The notes under the pieces were generated by a model. That model saw only the letters and a list, made by a program, of their open reading frames with translations, had not been told where the DNA came from and did not search any database. From the NCBI GenBank assembly GCA_964016885.1, contig OZ024743.1, positions 15,055,709 to 15,119,708 of the forward strand: a DNA stretch of 64,000 bases, written 5' to 3'. Position 1 is the stretch's first letter. Each line of letters starts with the position of its first letter. This document shows, one piece after another, positions 36,618-50,856 of the stretch. The DNA comes from Eledone cirrhosa. Taxonomy: Eukaryota > Mollusca > Cephalopoda > Octopoda > Eledonidae. The position numbers and the translations under genes are program-made.

Positions 36618-39600
36618 TTAGGGAGAAGTGTTTAGACGGGGTCCGTATTTGTTAATGAGGTAAGATTTCTTGCTGATGCGCTGGGTGTGGGTGGCATTAT
36701 CTTTAAATTTGTAGAGGGGAAAGATTCTGAAGTTGGGATGATTTTGGGCGGCACAGGTATCAATGTGTTCACTCAGTGGTATTTTCCTGTATTCCCGTAT
36801 TTTAATTTGGGATCTATGGACAGTCATGCGTTGGCGGAGGCTGTTTTTGGTCTGGCCTACGTATTGTTCTCGACAACCTGAGCAAGTTAATACATATATT
36901 AGATTTTCCGATGCACATGTGAAATTGTGTTTTACTATAAAACGTTGTCCATCTTTGAAATAGAATTCCGAACCCTCTATTAGGTTGATGCAAATGCCAC
37001 AGTTAGGTCTATCGCATTTCTTTACTGTGGGTTTCGTTATTGTGGTTGGTAGTAATTTGGCATGTGTTAGGATGTTTTTCATTGACTTGGATTGTCTTTT
37101 GCTCTTTATGATATCGTGTGTTCGTAGAATTTGGTTCATTCTATAGTCCTTTTTCAATACAGGGATGTTCTGGAGGATGGTGTCAAAGGCCTCATTGTTG
37201 AGGGGGTTGTGTGTGGAGATGTATGGAAGAGCTTTTAGTTTTGGTTGATTTACTTTAGGGTGTCTAAGGTCCTGGGTACTGAGTTTTAGGACACGTTGGA
37301 TTCCATTGTCAATTAGTGATGCAGGGTAGTCCCTTCCTATGAGTGTGTCCTTTAGTTCTTGTAGCCGTAAGTAGTAGATGTGTTTATTGGAGACTATAGT
37401 ACAGATTCTCTTGGCTAAGTTGTAGGGAATATTAATTTTAACGTGTCTAGGGTGGCAAGAGTTGAAGGGGAGATATTGCTTGGAGTCTGTGGGCTTGTAG
37501 TATATGTCTGTTTCTATTTTTTTGTCATGGATCTTAATGAGGATGTCGAGGAAGGAGAGTTGCTGATGGCTGTATTCCATCGTGAAGTTAATATTTGTGT
37601 TGAGCCCATTTATAAGGGTGTGAAATTCTTTAAGTTTTTCGATGTTTTCGTGCCAAAGGATGAAGCAGTCATCTAGATATCACTTCCAGTTCCTTTCAAT
37701 GTGTAAGTTGAGGGTGTTTCCAAATTTGTTTAGGACTTTAGTGTAAAGGGTGATTTCCAGGTATCCCATGACTAGGTTGGCATAAGTAGGGTCTGTTTTC
37801 GTTCCCATAGTGGTCCCAGATTTCTGCCTGTAGGGTTTGTTATTGAAAACGAACTAATTGTTCTCCAAGATAAATTTGAGTGCCTCTATCACGAATTCTT
37901 TTTTGATGCGTTGTGGGAGTTCATTGTGGAAATTATCCAGCCAGAATTGGATAGCTTCTATTCCTAGGTTGTGGGGGATGTTGGAGTATAGGTTGACTAC
38001 ATCGAACGTCATTAGTAGGGTTTGTTCAGAAAGTGGCATATTAGGGAGGTGATTGAGCATATCTAGGTCGTCCCTTATATAGCTTTTGATGTGCTTGAGG
38101 AAGGGTTTGAGAAGGGTATCAATGAAGTTGCTAAGACGGTGCGTTTCGCAAGCGGGGCCTGCTATTATAGGTCTTAATTTGAGATCATTGGGTGAGGGGA
38201 CATTGATGACTATGTCTGTGGCTTCCTTGCATGCCTTACCTATTGATTCGCTTTTATGTACTTTAGGGATACCGTAGAAAAGGCTGGATTTACTTGTGAA
38301 GTCTGTGATGAAGCTGAATTCCTTGTTAGTGAGTCCTTCTTTGTATTGGTTGATTAGAGTTTTTAGGTTTCTCATAATTTTCTGTTGATTGTAGTGTTCA
38401 GCCTTTTCGAAGTATGTTTCGTTTTCCAAAGTGGAGAGCGCTAAGTTGATATAGAATTCTGTCTCCATTAGGACTACTGTACTCCCTTTATCAGCCTCTT
38501 TAATTGTAATGGTTCTGTCGGTTTTTAATCTATTTAATTCTTCCCATTCTTTCTTGTTGAGGTTTGGCTTGTGTTTTTGTCTGTGCAAGTGTTGGTAAGG
38601 GAAGTTTGTGATGTGTTCACAGAATTAGTCCAGGATTTTATTTCTACCTTTTGAAGGGGTGTAATTGCTTCTATTTCTGGCTAATGATTCATCCTCATTG
38701 TACTGGTCGAATAGTTGTTCACTAAGTCGTAACTTTCTACAGAAGTCTGTGATGTCTTCCTTCATTTCATAGTAGTTAGGACGTAGTGGGGTCGGTGTGA
38801 ATTTAAGACCTTTGGAGAGTAAGTTGATAAGGTTGGGTGTTGGTTCTGCACTAGTAAGATTGATAATTTGTATTACTATCGGTTTCTCCTCCCTGTCTTG
38901 TCTTATTTTGTTTGCCTGTATCTGTGTGCTGTGTCTAAAAATGGTTGGGGTAGAGGGGTTGTCTGCTGATGTTAAGTGGTCTCCTGTGTTTGTTATATTC
39001 CTTGTTGTTGTAAAATGTGGTTCGGGTTGGTGGTTGTAGATTGAATGGGGTGTTCCTGTACTGCGAGTATGGGGGTGTGTTTCTATGTGCCATGTTGTAT
39101 TGTGGTGTTATAAGTGGCCTACGTTGTTGGTTGTATCGTGTGGTGTGGGTTTGTTGTGTATTGTGGAAGTGAGAGTTGAGAAAATGGTAATTACCTTGCT
39201 GTCCCCTTGAAGCAGGGAAGTTGTTGCATCTATCATGGCGGTGGTATCTTTTCCCTATGTTTGACGATGAGGAATCCGCGTAGTAGTTGAGTGATTTGGT
39301 ATGGTGTCTCTTTGAAGGGGGAAAGTTGTAAATGTCATTCTGGGGGAGATGATTTCTTGGGTTTTTGTTCCTTCTTATGGTAGCGAGGTTGGGAAGTTCA
39401 TCTTCGGTGTGGTGCTTCCTTCTTCGTTTGTTTGAGGCTTGGGGGTTTGAGAAGTTATTGTGCGGTTCAGTTATGGGTTTTCCTATTTTTATAAACGGGT
39501 TATTGGAGGTGTAATCCGTTTGAAAAGTCGATTCATAGTGTAGGAATCAAACGGCACTTTTTCCCAGCGTTGAAGGGATTTCAGTTCTTCTCTGTTGCAG

Positions 39601-39929
39601 TCTCCTTTCCATAATTTGGAGATCTTCTCTACCTTGGGGCCTTCAGTTTTGTTGTTGATTTCCAGGAGGATCTCTTCATCGATGGTTTTGATTTTTACCT
39701 CATTTGCCCTCAGTTTAAGAAGTTCAATTTCTGTCTTCATTTTTTCCAATGCCATTCTTTCCCTAAGGTGTCTTTGAGGTTCGGGTTCGTTTGGAATGGA
39801 CTTTATTTGTAGTTTAAGGGGGAGAGTTAGAGGGGTTGAGTTAAGCCATTTTTCATATATCTCTGCTTTGTTGTGATTTTGTATTGGAGCCACTTTTTTA
39901 ACATAAAAACAGTCTTGGCGCAAAATCAA
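36618..39929 (-). pseudogene. PLE A3 polyprotein: RT + GIY-YIG endonuclease, several stops
   Basis: The ORF begins inside the N-terminal domain at NHNKAEIYEKWLNSTP, matching NNGKADIYEKWLNSTP in A1, so about 118 N-terminal residues are missing and replaced by the terminal repeat. The RT contains TIKEADKGSTVVLM, YGIPKVHK, RPIIAGP, FDVVNLYSNIPH and TMGTKTDPTYANL. Before YLDD the codon is TGA where A2 has CGC (WKRYLDD), compatible with C-to-T loss of a CGA Arg codon. Other stops lie near 38626 and 37855. The C-terminus has KCDRPNCGIC, then LIYVLTCSGC and QYVGQTKNSLRQRMTVHR. The GIY-YIG core looks intact, but in-frame stops make the copy dead. Confidence 0.87.
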
Positions 39930-40252
39930 CTTTTTACATTCACATGACCTCTAGCGACCAATCAAAATTGTTTTGACCACAAGAATTTTTGCAACACAAA
40001 AATAACGCTGGAGCCACTTTTTTAACATAAAAACAGGTAGAATTCCCAAAACTAATCAGATCAGAGCAAACAGCACGGACACTCTATCTCAAAATGATTT
40101 TTGAAAAGCATTTAGAAATGCGCAACCGGTAAAAACTTAAAAACTTAAAACCACAACTGAATACTAACCCATACAATCACTAATACTCTTTTATTCCTAA
40201 TTAAACCATTTTTCAACTGTGAACAATTTGTCAGCATTTTCTATTCCGTTTA

Positions 40253-41232
<980 letters not shown>

Positions 41233-44200
41233 ACAATAATAAAAATAATGACAATTGATAATTTAAGAGTGAAAATTAGGCTTATTCCTGATTTCCTCAA
41301 TGATGAAAAGGCACTTCAATTTTTATCACGGTCGTTATAGAGACAAAATATTGCGTTGAACATGAAATCACACGCGAGATTAGAGGAGACCAATTATATA
41401 TCAAATTTACCTGTAGATACATCTTCATTAGACAGGTTTTATAGTCAGAAATGTTATAAGTTGTTTTAGTTCTACAAATGACCAAATCACCTCGTTATAC
41501 TGACAGTCATTGAAAAACTAACACACGCTCGCGCAATCACACACATACATACACACACCCATTTATATATATATATATATATATATACATACATATATAT
41601 ATATATCTGTGTGTGTATACTATGTATCTGTGACTATGTCTAAATATATACATATAAATCCTTATGAATTTATATATGTAAATAAATAAATAAAAAAAAA
41701 AAAAATATGTATATATATACATATATATATATATTTTATATATATATATATATGCAGAGAGAGAGATGTATATATGTATTTATTTATATATATATATATA
41801 TACATAAAGTGTAATGTTAGATGAAACAACTGAAATGATAGGCAAATACGTGGTTGTTACATCTATTTTAGATTCTATAATTTCGAAGGAATTAATATGA
41901 TTACTAGGGTCATTATCAATAATAGTGACACTGTGTTATTTCTGCTTCGATAAATATCACTATTTCGTTGATTTTAAATTATTGAACGTGAATAAATATG
42001 TTTAAATTTAGCAAAAATGACGGTTTTGTGACAATGAAATAACAATATTGACAGATTCTAACATTACTATTTTCTAAGAAATAGCTGCGCGTCACCTTAT
42101 TCATGGAAATTGGCAATGTAACTGTTAATGGTTTTGTTGTTTAGCATGTGCTGGGAGCAATGGTATTTTCTGCATACGGAGAAATATGGACGATATCAAA
42201 TAATCTGTGTGAAGAACATTATATTTTACTATATCTTCAAAATCCAATATTGAAGGACGATACCTTATTTTTCCTTGTAATCTTTCCACCCAATTACTTA
42301 CTAAACCAATTATTTTCTCATACAGTATGTTATTATTACCTTGTTAATTAACAGATTTCTGCTCTTGAATTACCCCGAGCTATTTTCTGTTCATTAGAAA
42401 TAAAGTTAAGTTACTTTTATTGGGCATTCCCTCTTTAATTTTATGGGGTATTTCCTCAATTTGTTAGCAGTTTCCATAATAGATAGGCATGTTACGGGAT
42501 TGAAGTTAATAACTTTACTTCCTTTCTGTCCATTATTCCCGATTATGACTGTTCAGCCTTAGTCATCTCTTTCGGGACATTTTCCTCTGGAGACTTGTAA
42601 GATTAGCCTCCATTTAACGTTCTTTGCAACTTCGTTTGCAATGAACTCCAAAGTAATTAATATATGAAACTGTCGTTTTTCACTTGTCTCGGTCATTGAA
42701 CAGCTGCTTCACTCAATTCCGACTCCTCCTATTATGTTCCTTTTTAGTTCCATATATCACCGCAGCTCATTGCTTCTCTCTGTCTGCTAGATCATCCTCG
42801 TGTCATTCTACTCCTACCAGTCTCTGAAACATTGCTAATGATTATTGTGGAATAGCCTATTCATCTCGTACAGTATGTTATTATTACCTTGTTATTATTA
42901 ACTTTCATATTTTCTCGTTTTAGAATTCTTTGCTGTCACTCTGATTTATTCATTCTATTGTAACATCCACTCCTTCATTCTCAAGCTTCGATTTCTTTCT
43001 AGTATTATGGCGACTCCATCCAGAATGGAGCTTTCAGTGACTGAAGTTATGGTACAACACTATTGAAATTGTTGTCAAATACTATTCGTTTTGTCTACCA
43101 CGAAACCTTTCGGACTCTCTTGTTTTACTCTCGTTTTAACCAACCTTTTTCGCTAATAATCTGCAACCAATATCCATAGGTTATTTTACGACGAGAGAGT
43201 GGTTAGTGATTCATAACTTAAAACTAGGTTGCTCGCTTTCAATTTTTCTTTTACATTCTTCCATTGCATGTTCTTAGGTTAGCTTGCTTCTCATTATTAT
43301 TCTGTTCCGGTTAGTCTAGAATCGCGCCAAATCACACAATCCCATCATATATCCCACCAGCATGCCTCATTCCCATATTTATTTCCTCTCTATTCCTATT
43401 CATATCCATCTCAGCAATTGATGCACTCTATTTCATCGTTAACATTACTAACATTCATTTCAGACTGGTCTTTACATTCTGTTCAACTTTTATAAGGCGT
43501 TTAATTTCTTCTCATTTTAATTTCGATAAGTAGCCATTCCAATTTACTGGTCCTGCTAGTCATACGTTTTTCTGTTCTGTCACGAGGAAACTCTATTTCG
43601 TTCCGTTCCTGCTAAGAGTTCATTACCACATTCTGTAGTGTAGAATTTAGGCTTTTCATGATTTCTACTCTTTACTTCATATTTTTCTGGCATTTCATAA
43701 TTCTGTTTGGTATTTACCCGCATCTTTCTTGATAGATATGTTATTAAAATTACATAGTTAAGGCATTAGCTACCTATATTTTATACAGTATTTATTTCTA
43801 AATCCATACTTCAGAATACTATCATTTTCAGCGTACTGCTTGAAACCGTCCATCTACATAAGATGGTTGGTTGTCTCGTCATAATAATTAAACTGCCGTC
43901 CAATCCGGTTTAACATAGCCGTTAATAGTGTTAGATTCAACAACAAAAGGAATTGGAGAGGAGAAAACACTTTCGAATTATCCTGTTCTTAACGAAATTA
44001 GTTTATTCATCATAGTTCCCTATCTTGTATATATCTGCAATATTGTTTGCCATTTACTCATACTTGGTTTGCGCTTATTCGATAATAGAGTTTCCATGAT
44101 ACATGTGTAGAGAATTCTGTAAAAACACATTGTGACAATTAATCAGTAACTTCTCTTCATTTTATTTACAACTCCCCATCTTTTTTATGTTTTTATTTCC

Positions 44201-45669
44201 TATCAAATGTATTCTATTTAGAGGAATGTAAGTGGTTCAATTGCAGCTTCCGTGTCAGTAGTGTTTTATATTAGATGTAACATTAGTTTGGGGATTAATT
44301 GGGGGGTTTTTCGGTGAGTCGGTTAAATGTAACGTATTACAGCTCTGTCTCTATCACAATAACACATGTTACATTCGCAATTTATGAATATCTCTACAAT
44401 ACCTAACCTTATAATGTCATTCTGAATTTCCCTTCTTCTGTTGTTTCATCGTTTGAGTAGGATCTGTGTTTTCCGGCCTGCAATAATTAAGATGATGAGA
44501 TCGCTTTTTTGACCAATATTATCATCATTGATATCTTCGCTATACATATTCCCTGCCACACTCTTAAATAGCTCCTACTGAATTCAATTTTTTTCTTGCC
44601 AAGTTTCTTGTAAAATCATTTTGATTTGTAATCGCAATAATTGTATCGTTTAGAAATCATTGACATTTTTCGTGCTGGCCGATACTTGAGAGTTTGTGAG
44701 GATCCCATTGGTTGTAGATGTTTCATTATTTCCCTTTTGTTGTGTTATATTTCTAGATGTATTCTCTTTTATTCATCTTATTGTTGTTTATCTGTTGTTG
44801 ATTTCATTATTGAAAGGATTTTCTCTTATTTTCCACGATTTTCTGTATTCTTTGTATATGGATATCACAGTAGCAGTCTCCTACCATGGTAAATAACGGA
44901 GATGTTGCTAATATTATTTCATTTAAACTTGGAACCTTGTATTTGTTATTCCATGGTTAACGTTTATTATTGTTATTGTTCTGTTTCCGTGGACATTTCC
45001 TGAGAGTTACTGTCTATTTTCCTTTTTATTTATTTCAAATTTCAGGTATTCATGATATTCAGAACTCATTGTTCTTTGTTTTTTTTTTGCAAAAAGTCTC
45101 CTTTATTTATTTTTTATTTGTGAATATTGGTTCAGGATTTGATTGCATGTCAGCTAAGTTATATTATGGGTGCGGTAATTAAAAATCAATTTTATTCGTT
45201 TTTCACGCTTTGTTCTTTATTTCTATTTTCAGCATTTACTTTCAACCGACTTAATTTTTATTACGCGTTTTGTAAATGTTGTGTGTATTTTCATATTGTA
45301 CACACCGTTAAACTATTATACTTCAAAATTTGTTGGTTCGTAAGTCTTTGAGAGATTTAAGGTTTGCTTGTGTTTTGAGGTATACCTTGAGATTTATTTG
45401 ATTACTTTCATTCTAGAATTTATACAGTGACCCTGTGAAATAAGCATATTTCACGTGTAACAATATTTCTCGTATTTGTGAAAGCTGAGTAGGTAAATCT
45501 GCCAAATGTTTACGTAGTCAACATCTTCGTCGTGTGACAGTTTGTTTCTACTTTCATTTTTGGATTTGGAGACACGTTAGTTTATTTAATTTTTACAAAT
45601 GTTTAAACTTCAAATTATAGCAAGCATTCTTCTTTTATCAACCACCGTTTTATATTCAAACTATTTGAC
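41233..45669. other. Unassigned DNA, T/C-rich plus strand
   Basis: Apart from TA-rich runs at 41565-41810 no gene was recognised across 4.4 kb. From about 42350 the plus strand is T/C-rich. A 26-bp phrase is duplicated exactly at 42321-42346 and 42869-42894, so an old repeat may underlie the region. Minus- and plus-strand ORFs are short and without motifs. Confidence 0.5.
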
Positions 45670-45687
45670 ATTATTTTTATATGTAGA

Positions 45688-45872
45688 GGGCGGTAGATTG
45701 GCAGTATCGGTAGAGGGTCGGATTCCATGCTTTCCAGCATAGTTACGTCCCTTTACGATCTGAGTTCAAATCCCGCCGAGGTTGACTTTGCCTTTCATCC
45801 TTACGAGGTCGATCAAATAAAGTACCAGTAATGAACTGGGTATTTGCTGGCCTTGTGCCTAAAGTAGAAACA
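45688..45872 (+). mobile_element. tRNA-derived SINE (octopus type), copy 3
   Basis: GGGCGGTAGATTGGCAGTAT head, TTCAAATCCCGCC B-box-like stretch, GAGGTCGATCAAATAAAG block and AAGTAGAAACA tail. A perfect 18-bp duplication, ATTATTTTTATATGTAGA, flanks it at 45670-45687 and 45873-45890. Confidence 0.93.
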
Positions 45873-45890
45873 ATTATTTTTATATGTAGA

Positions 45891-46443
45891 TTTATCAGTT
45901 CCTTGTTGATATGGATTGAGATGTATGAGGATAGGTAGTTTATTAGAGTTATGTGAGAGCTGATTATTGTGAACTCTTGTAATATCAAAGTTGTAAGTGT
46001 TAAATATCATTATCAATATGTGTATTATATATTATTTCATCAGTTATAAGGATTTCGTTATTTGCTTTCATTTAATTTGTTGTTTGTGATATAATCGTAT
46101 TTAAGAACAGTCTGATATATGTTCATTCAAATTGTTTGTACATGGTTGTGGGGTTGTTATTATCACATTTGGTCGTTAATATATGACAATTTAAAGGTAC
46201 ACCTCTGGACTTACTGATAATACAAGCAAAGATCAAATGGTATGCCTATATTTTCAGCTTCCATATGACCCTTCTACTCCAGCCTTCATTTATCATATTT
46301 TTTGAGAAGGACATAAAGAAGTTTTCACTGTATTGTGTTATCAGCTTTTTTGTTTCCTTTTATGTTTTACACACATATATATCAATATATCTGTATCACT
46401 CTCTATCTCTATCTCTCTCTCTCTTTCTCTATATCTCTGTATC

Positions 46444-46518
<75 letters not shown>

Positions 46519-46525
46519 TATATAT
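45891..46525. other. Unassigned DNA with (TA)n
   Basis: AT-rich DNA with a CTCTCT stretch near 46400-46435 and a TA array at about 46450-46525. No gene. Confidence 0.6.
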
Positions 46526-46527
46526 AT

Positions 46528-47418
46528 ACTAGCAGTAAAGCCCGGCGTTGCTCGGGGTCGCTCAGTAGCTGTGTTAAAGTTACAATGTTAAGTTTCTTTA
46601 TTGGCTTAAAAACTGTAGTGTCTACTGTGCAGACTTGCATGTGGTGTTTTTGATTAATATTCCCTCAACCAACAATATGCCTTATGAAGTTAAGAAAACA
46701 TAACGATAACCCCAATGTTATAACAAAAGAGGATGCTGGGGATAGAAACTGCACTGGTTATTTATCAACAAAGATCGAAAATGTAAACACTGCAACGCAG
46801 AGAAAAACATTAGCGTAACCAAATTATCAGTTATGTCTGTCTGCACGCCTATATCACCTCTCTGCACGACTGTCTGTCTGCACGCCTATATCACCTCTCT
46901 GCACGACTGTCTGTCTGCACGCGTATATCACCTCTCTGCACGACTGTCTGTCTGCACGACTGTCTGTCTGCACGCCTAACGAAATTTACAGATACATATA
47001 TTTTAAATAAACTTATATAATTTTTGCTTTTTTTTACGAAATATTTGCTTGTTTTACGTAGTCTTTAAATAGACTTGTTTTCAAGTAAAAATATTGTTTT
47101 AAAATGCTTTTAAATGGAATGTATTGTGTTAATGTCATTTTAAACGCTGAGAAAGCCAGCGTAATTTTTTACGTAAGACGCTCAATGTAAACAGAACAAA
47201 GGGAAATAACTGATAACTTACGCTCAAAAATCGATACATTATATTCGATTTCGTCACATAGGGTGGGTCAATTTGAAATATTTTTTTTCCGATGTCTTCG
47301 CTAGGGCTCAATGTACAAGTATAGCAATTTCGGTGCAATTCCGTGAGAGATTCTAAGAGGAGATGTGTGCCAAATATCGATAGACAGACAGACAACCACA
47401 GTTTTATATATAGAGATT
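46528..47418 (+). repeat. Unclassified ~0.9-kb repeat beginning ACTAGCAGTAAAGCCCGGCG
   Basis: The block starts directly after a (TA)n array with GC-rich AGCCCGGCGTTGCTCGGGG and ends with a GACAGACAGACAACCAC block and TTTTATATATAGAG. Similar begin/end signatures occur in dispersed invertebrate repeats, but I could not assign a superfamily. A 37-bp minisatellite lies at 46836-46977. Confidence 0.55.
46836..46977 (+). repeat. 37-bp minisatellite
   Basis: Units of CTGTCTGCACGCCTATATCA followed by CCTCTCTGCACGACTGT recur with CGCCT/CGCGT at 46846, 46883 and 46920, a period of 37 bp. Confidence 0.9.
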
Positions 47419-48738
47419 AGCATTAACAGTAGCATACATACACGTATATATATACATACATATTGGCTTGTATATATATATATATATATATATATACAAG
47501 CCAACAATGTGACTTATTTAAAGATTCGAAGTATTTGCGTCCCAACTCAAATGACCATAATTATATTCCATTACTAAAACAATGAAGATAATCAGGAAAA
47601 TGCACCTCAGAAAGCGAAACCTAGACGACTCTGCCCACTTTTTCCTCTCGTATTATGCTCATTTGTGCTGTGAAATATACCATTCTAATACGACGTTTCA
47701 GCAGAATGAATCATTATAGTTCTGCAATTATGTAATGTGTTTCATTTTGATAAAATCTTTGACAAGGCTGCTTCTTTGAGTTTCGTGTACCATCCTTTCA
47801 ATGGGTAACCAAAATAGTTCCGTCTGCTCTGATAAATTTGTACAAGCTGACATGCAGTGGAATCGAACTTGGTACCTAATGAATACGAGGCAAACATCTT
47901 AACATCTCGACCATGATGCACTTATCATGTAGTAAAGAAAACTGATGATAACACAAGCAGAAAACAGAACATTGCAGACGGATAAATAATCGTAACATTC
48001 TGAAATGACACAAGAAATAACGTACCTGGGAAACATATATATGGCATTCATATAGTGGTATTTGTTGGTTTCATATAATGGTGATTTTTCCTCTGAATAA
48101 ACTGAATATAAAATGTAAAATGCAGTATGAATACAGAACTCTTTCAACAATTGTGATAGACCTATACATTATAGTGTTAATGATGTAGAAGAGACAGCCT
48201 TGGAGCTGCTATAAAATATATAGATTGCTTCTTCAATAAATGCCATTTTGACGATATGACATAAAATGTTTATCAGTTAGAAAAGTTTTTCAACCACTTT
48301 GGAAATTTCGGTAGAAATTATGCAGAAATGTAGCCAGTTGCTGTTCATTTTTGAACAGCTAAACTAAAAGATTTTCTTTAGAATATATTTTGTATAGTGA
48401 GATTGCATGACACAAATAACACGAATAAAAAAAAGAAAAACAGGGAGAAAACGTCCTTTCTCAGAAGTAGGATTGAAAAAGAAAAAGAAAAAGAAAAAGA
48501 CAGAAATAAGACAATGATTTCTATAGCTTCAAATATTGGGTTACAACTAAAGAAGATCTACAAAAAATGGTTGCCAATCAATGAGAAATGTAAATTATGA
48601 CGAAAAAAATTATTGTTCACATACCTACGGACAGAATCAAGATATATAGATGGTACCATAAAATGGTGTAGTCAGCAATTTTATTTTGGATATAACCGAG
48701 ACAGCAATGCATTATATATTCATGTATAAATAAATAAA
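47419..48738. other. Unassigned DNA
   Basis: AT-rich. A small inverted TA structure at 47460-47505 carries TTGGCTTGTATA on one side and its complement TATACAAGCCAA on the other. No gene was recognised. Confidence 0.5.
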
Positions 48739-48871
<133 letters not shown>

Positions 48872-49647
48872 AATGGAAAAATTTGAACAGGGACAAGACA
48901 GAGAGGCAGTACAACAAATGTTTATTAATTTCACGCTCTTGAGAGTGGGGTGTTGGTGGGGGACAATATACATATATATAAGTATATACATATATACATA
49001 TATATATATATGTGTGTGTATGCAATGACGTACAGAACTATATATTTATATACTTTCGATTGATATACATACTTACATATGTAGTTTACGTATTATTTCA
49101 TTGAATGCGTGTATGAATAATATCTCAGTTCCATGTTCTATAGCTATGATTAATTTTCTCAAATAGTCAGTGAAGAGGAAGGCATATCCTGCTAGTCAGT
49201 ATATTTTATTAAATGTCTTAACAAATCTCAACTCGCCACTTGCGAATCACACCATATAATATAACGTTCCATATTTTATTGGTTATTCCCTCTATGTTTC
49301 TTATCATCTTCATATAATGAATGCAATAAACTTATGGTTATCAATTATGTTTATTTGTTTTCGTAGAGAATATTTCTAGTTTCTTTTATTTCTCGGAATA
49401 AATTTAGTGGTTAGTTTACTCGAGTTAACTGATATATTTATTGAAAGGGAAAAGTGAATCTTCCGCACACTTATCATCTTAAAACACAATTATGAACTTA
49501 AACAGAAATAGGAATAACCTGACGTAAAGCTGGAATTACATTTTTAATCCTATTTATATGGTGGAGTAACATATATTAAACAAAATGCACATCTTCTTCG
49601 GTTCAATCATTTAAATGAGGATTCAAGTCTTCCGTATTGCAAATCAA
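48872..49647. other. Unassigned DNA
   Basis: No recognised gene, RNA or repeat beyond TA-rich runs at 48969-49020. Confidence 0.5.
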
Positions 49648-49659
49648 ACTAACCTAATA

Positions 49660-49752
49660 TAATTGTTTCTACTTCTGGCACAAGGCCAAAAATTATCCTG
49701 GGATTTGAAATCAGTGCTTAAAGCATGGTGTCCGACCCTCTACCGATACTGC
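49660..49752 (-). mobile_element. tRNA-derived SINE, internally deleted copy 4
   Basis: The tail (ATAATTGTTTCTACTTCTGG), B-box part and head (GACCCTCTACCGATACTGCC) are present but the middle is missing, giving about 93 bp. The flanking target ACTAACCTAATA at 49648-49659 is echoed by ACTAACCGTATA at its other end. Confidence 0.85.
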
Positions 49753-49765
49753 CAACTAACCGTAT

Positions 49766-49956
49766 ATAATTGTTTCTACATTTGGCACAAGGCCAGCAAT
49801 TATACATTAAATTACTTGTACTTTATTTTATCGATCCCGTAAGGCTGAAAGGCAAAGTTAACCGCGACGGGATTTGAACTCAGACCATAGAGGGATGTAA
49901 CTATGCTGGAATGCATGGCGTCCGACTCTCCACCGATACCGCCAATTCACCACCCT
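49766..49956 (-). mobile_element. tRNA-derived SINE, copy 5
   Basis: A full-length inverted SINE with the tail at 49766 and head near 49956. The right target copy ACTAACCTAATA (49957-49968) is identical to the one left of copy 4, so the two SINEs share an insertion site. Confidence 0.92.
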
Positions 49957-49968
49957 ACTAACCTAATA

Positions 49969-50406
49969 CATTGAGCTACACTTGTTCCATGATAAACATG
50001 AATGAAATTCTGGTAGCGTTTGTGTTACGTCATAAGAAAAATTTCAGACAAGAAGAATTATTTAGGTTTTCCATATAAATGATACTTACTAAATGTTTCA
50101 CGATTATTGTGAAAACTATAATTAACTACTGCTCTCCTAAATATTATATCCTTATTTATTGTGTCTTTAACCATAACCAAATAAACAAATACACGACTGT
50201 TTACAGACCAAACCGCCTCTGGAAAACTGTTCTACATGTTATGGCCCGATTAACTCGGTTTACATTAAATTAGCAATTTTGAAACTTGTGACTATAGTAC
50301 ACAATTACCAAATTATTTTTATTAAATAATCTGCTTAAATATTTTGATCATAAATACTCACACATATGCACGCGCATTCATATACATACATATGCCCACA
50401 CACACT

Positions 50407-50448
<42 letters not shown>

Positions 50449-50487
50449 GATATTAATAAATCGAAACTATATTTATAAAACCATATT
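49969..50487. other. Unassigned DNA with CA/TA runs
   Basis: AT-rich. A (TA)n array at about 50412-50447 precedes the hammerhead motif. No gene recognised. Confidence 0.6.
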
Positions 50488-50556
50488 TATTTCATTATAC
50501 ATATTTCAGGGATACCACATTAAATTATGGTATGCCTTCATCAGGCAAAATACAAT
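50488..50556 (-). ncRNA. Hammerhead ribozyme motif (type I), minus strand
   Basis: On the minus strand CTGATGA lies at 50544-50538 and GAAA at 50507-50504. Helix II (50537-50508) pairs AGGCATACCA with TGGTATCCCT around a 10-base loop, nine pairs with a C-C at the fourth position. The 8-base cap TATGTATA and helix I (TATTTTGC with ATGAAATA) match the geometry of the 27.9-kb motif although helix II sequence is unrelated. Helix I has one C-A mismatch. All invariant core bases are present. Confidence 0.83.
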
Positions 50557-50793
50557 ATATAACAGTTTTACAAATAGCTTTGACGTACCCTTTTAAAATG
50601 CAACCATTACTTTTGGAGGCTGTCTGGATAGTGATTTGTTTATATTATTTTAATAAGTCAGAGTGTTAAGCACAATTAGAAAAAGACGGAGAGAAAGAAA
50701 AAAAGCAAAAAGACGGAGAGAGAGAAAGAAAACCTAGAGAAATATCGGAGAGAGAGAGAAATGTATGGAGGTGTGTGTGTGTGTCTGTGCATG

Positions 50794-50856
<63 letters not shown>

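Noticed and set aside
46836..46977. CRISPR-like array
   Set aside because: It is a direct minisatellite without unique spacers, in a eukaryotic context.
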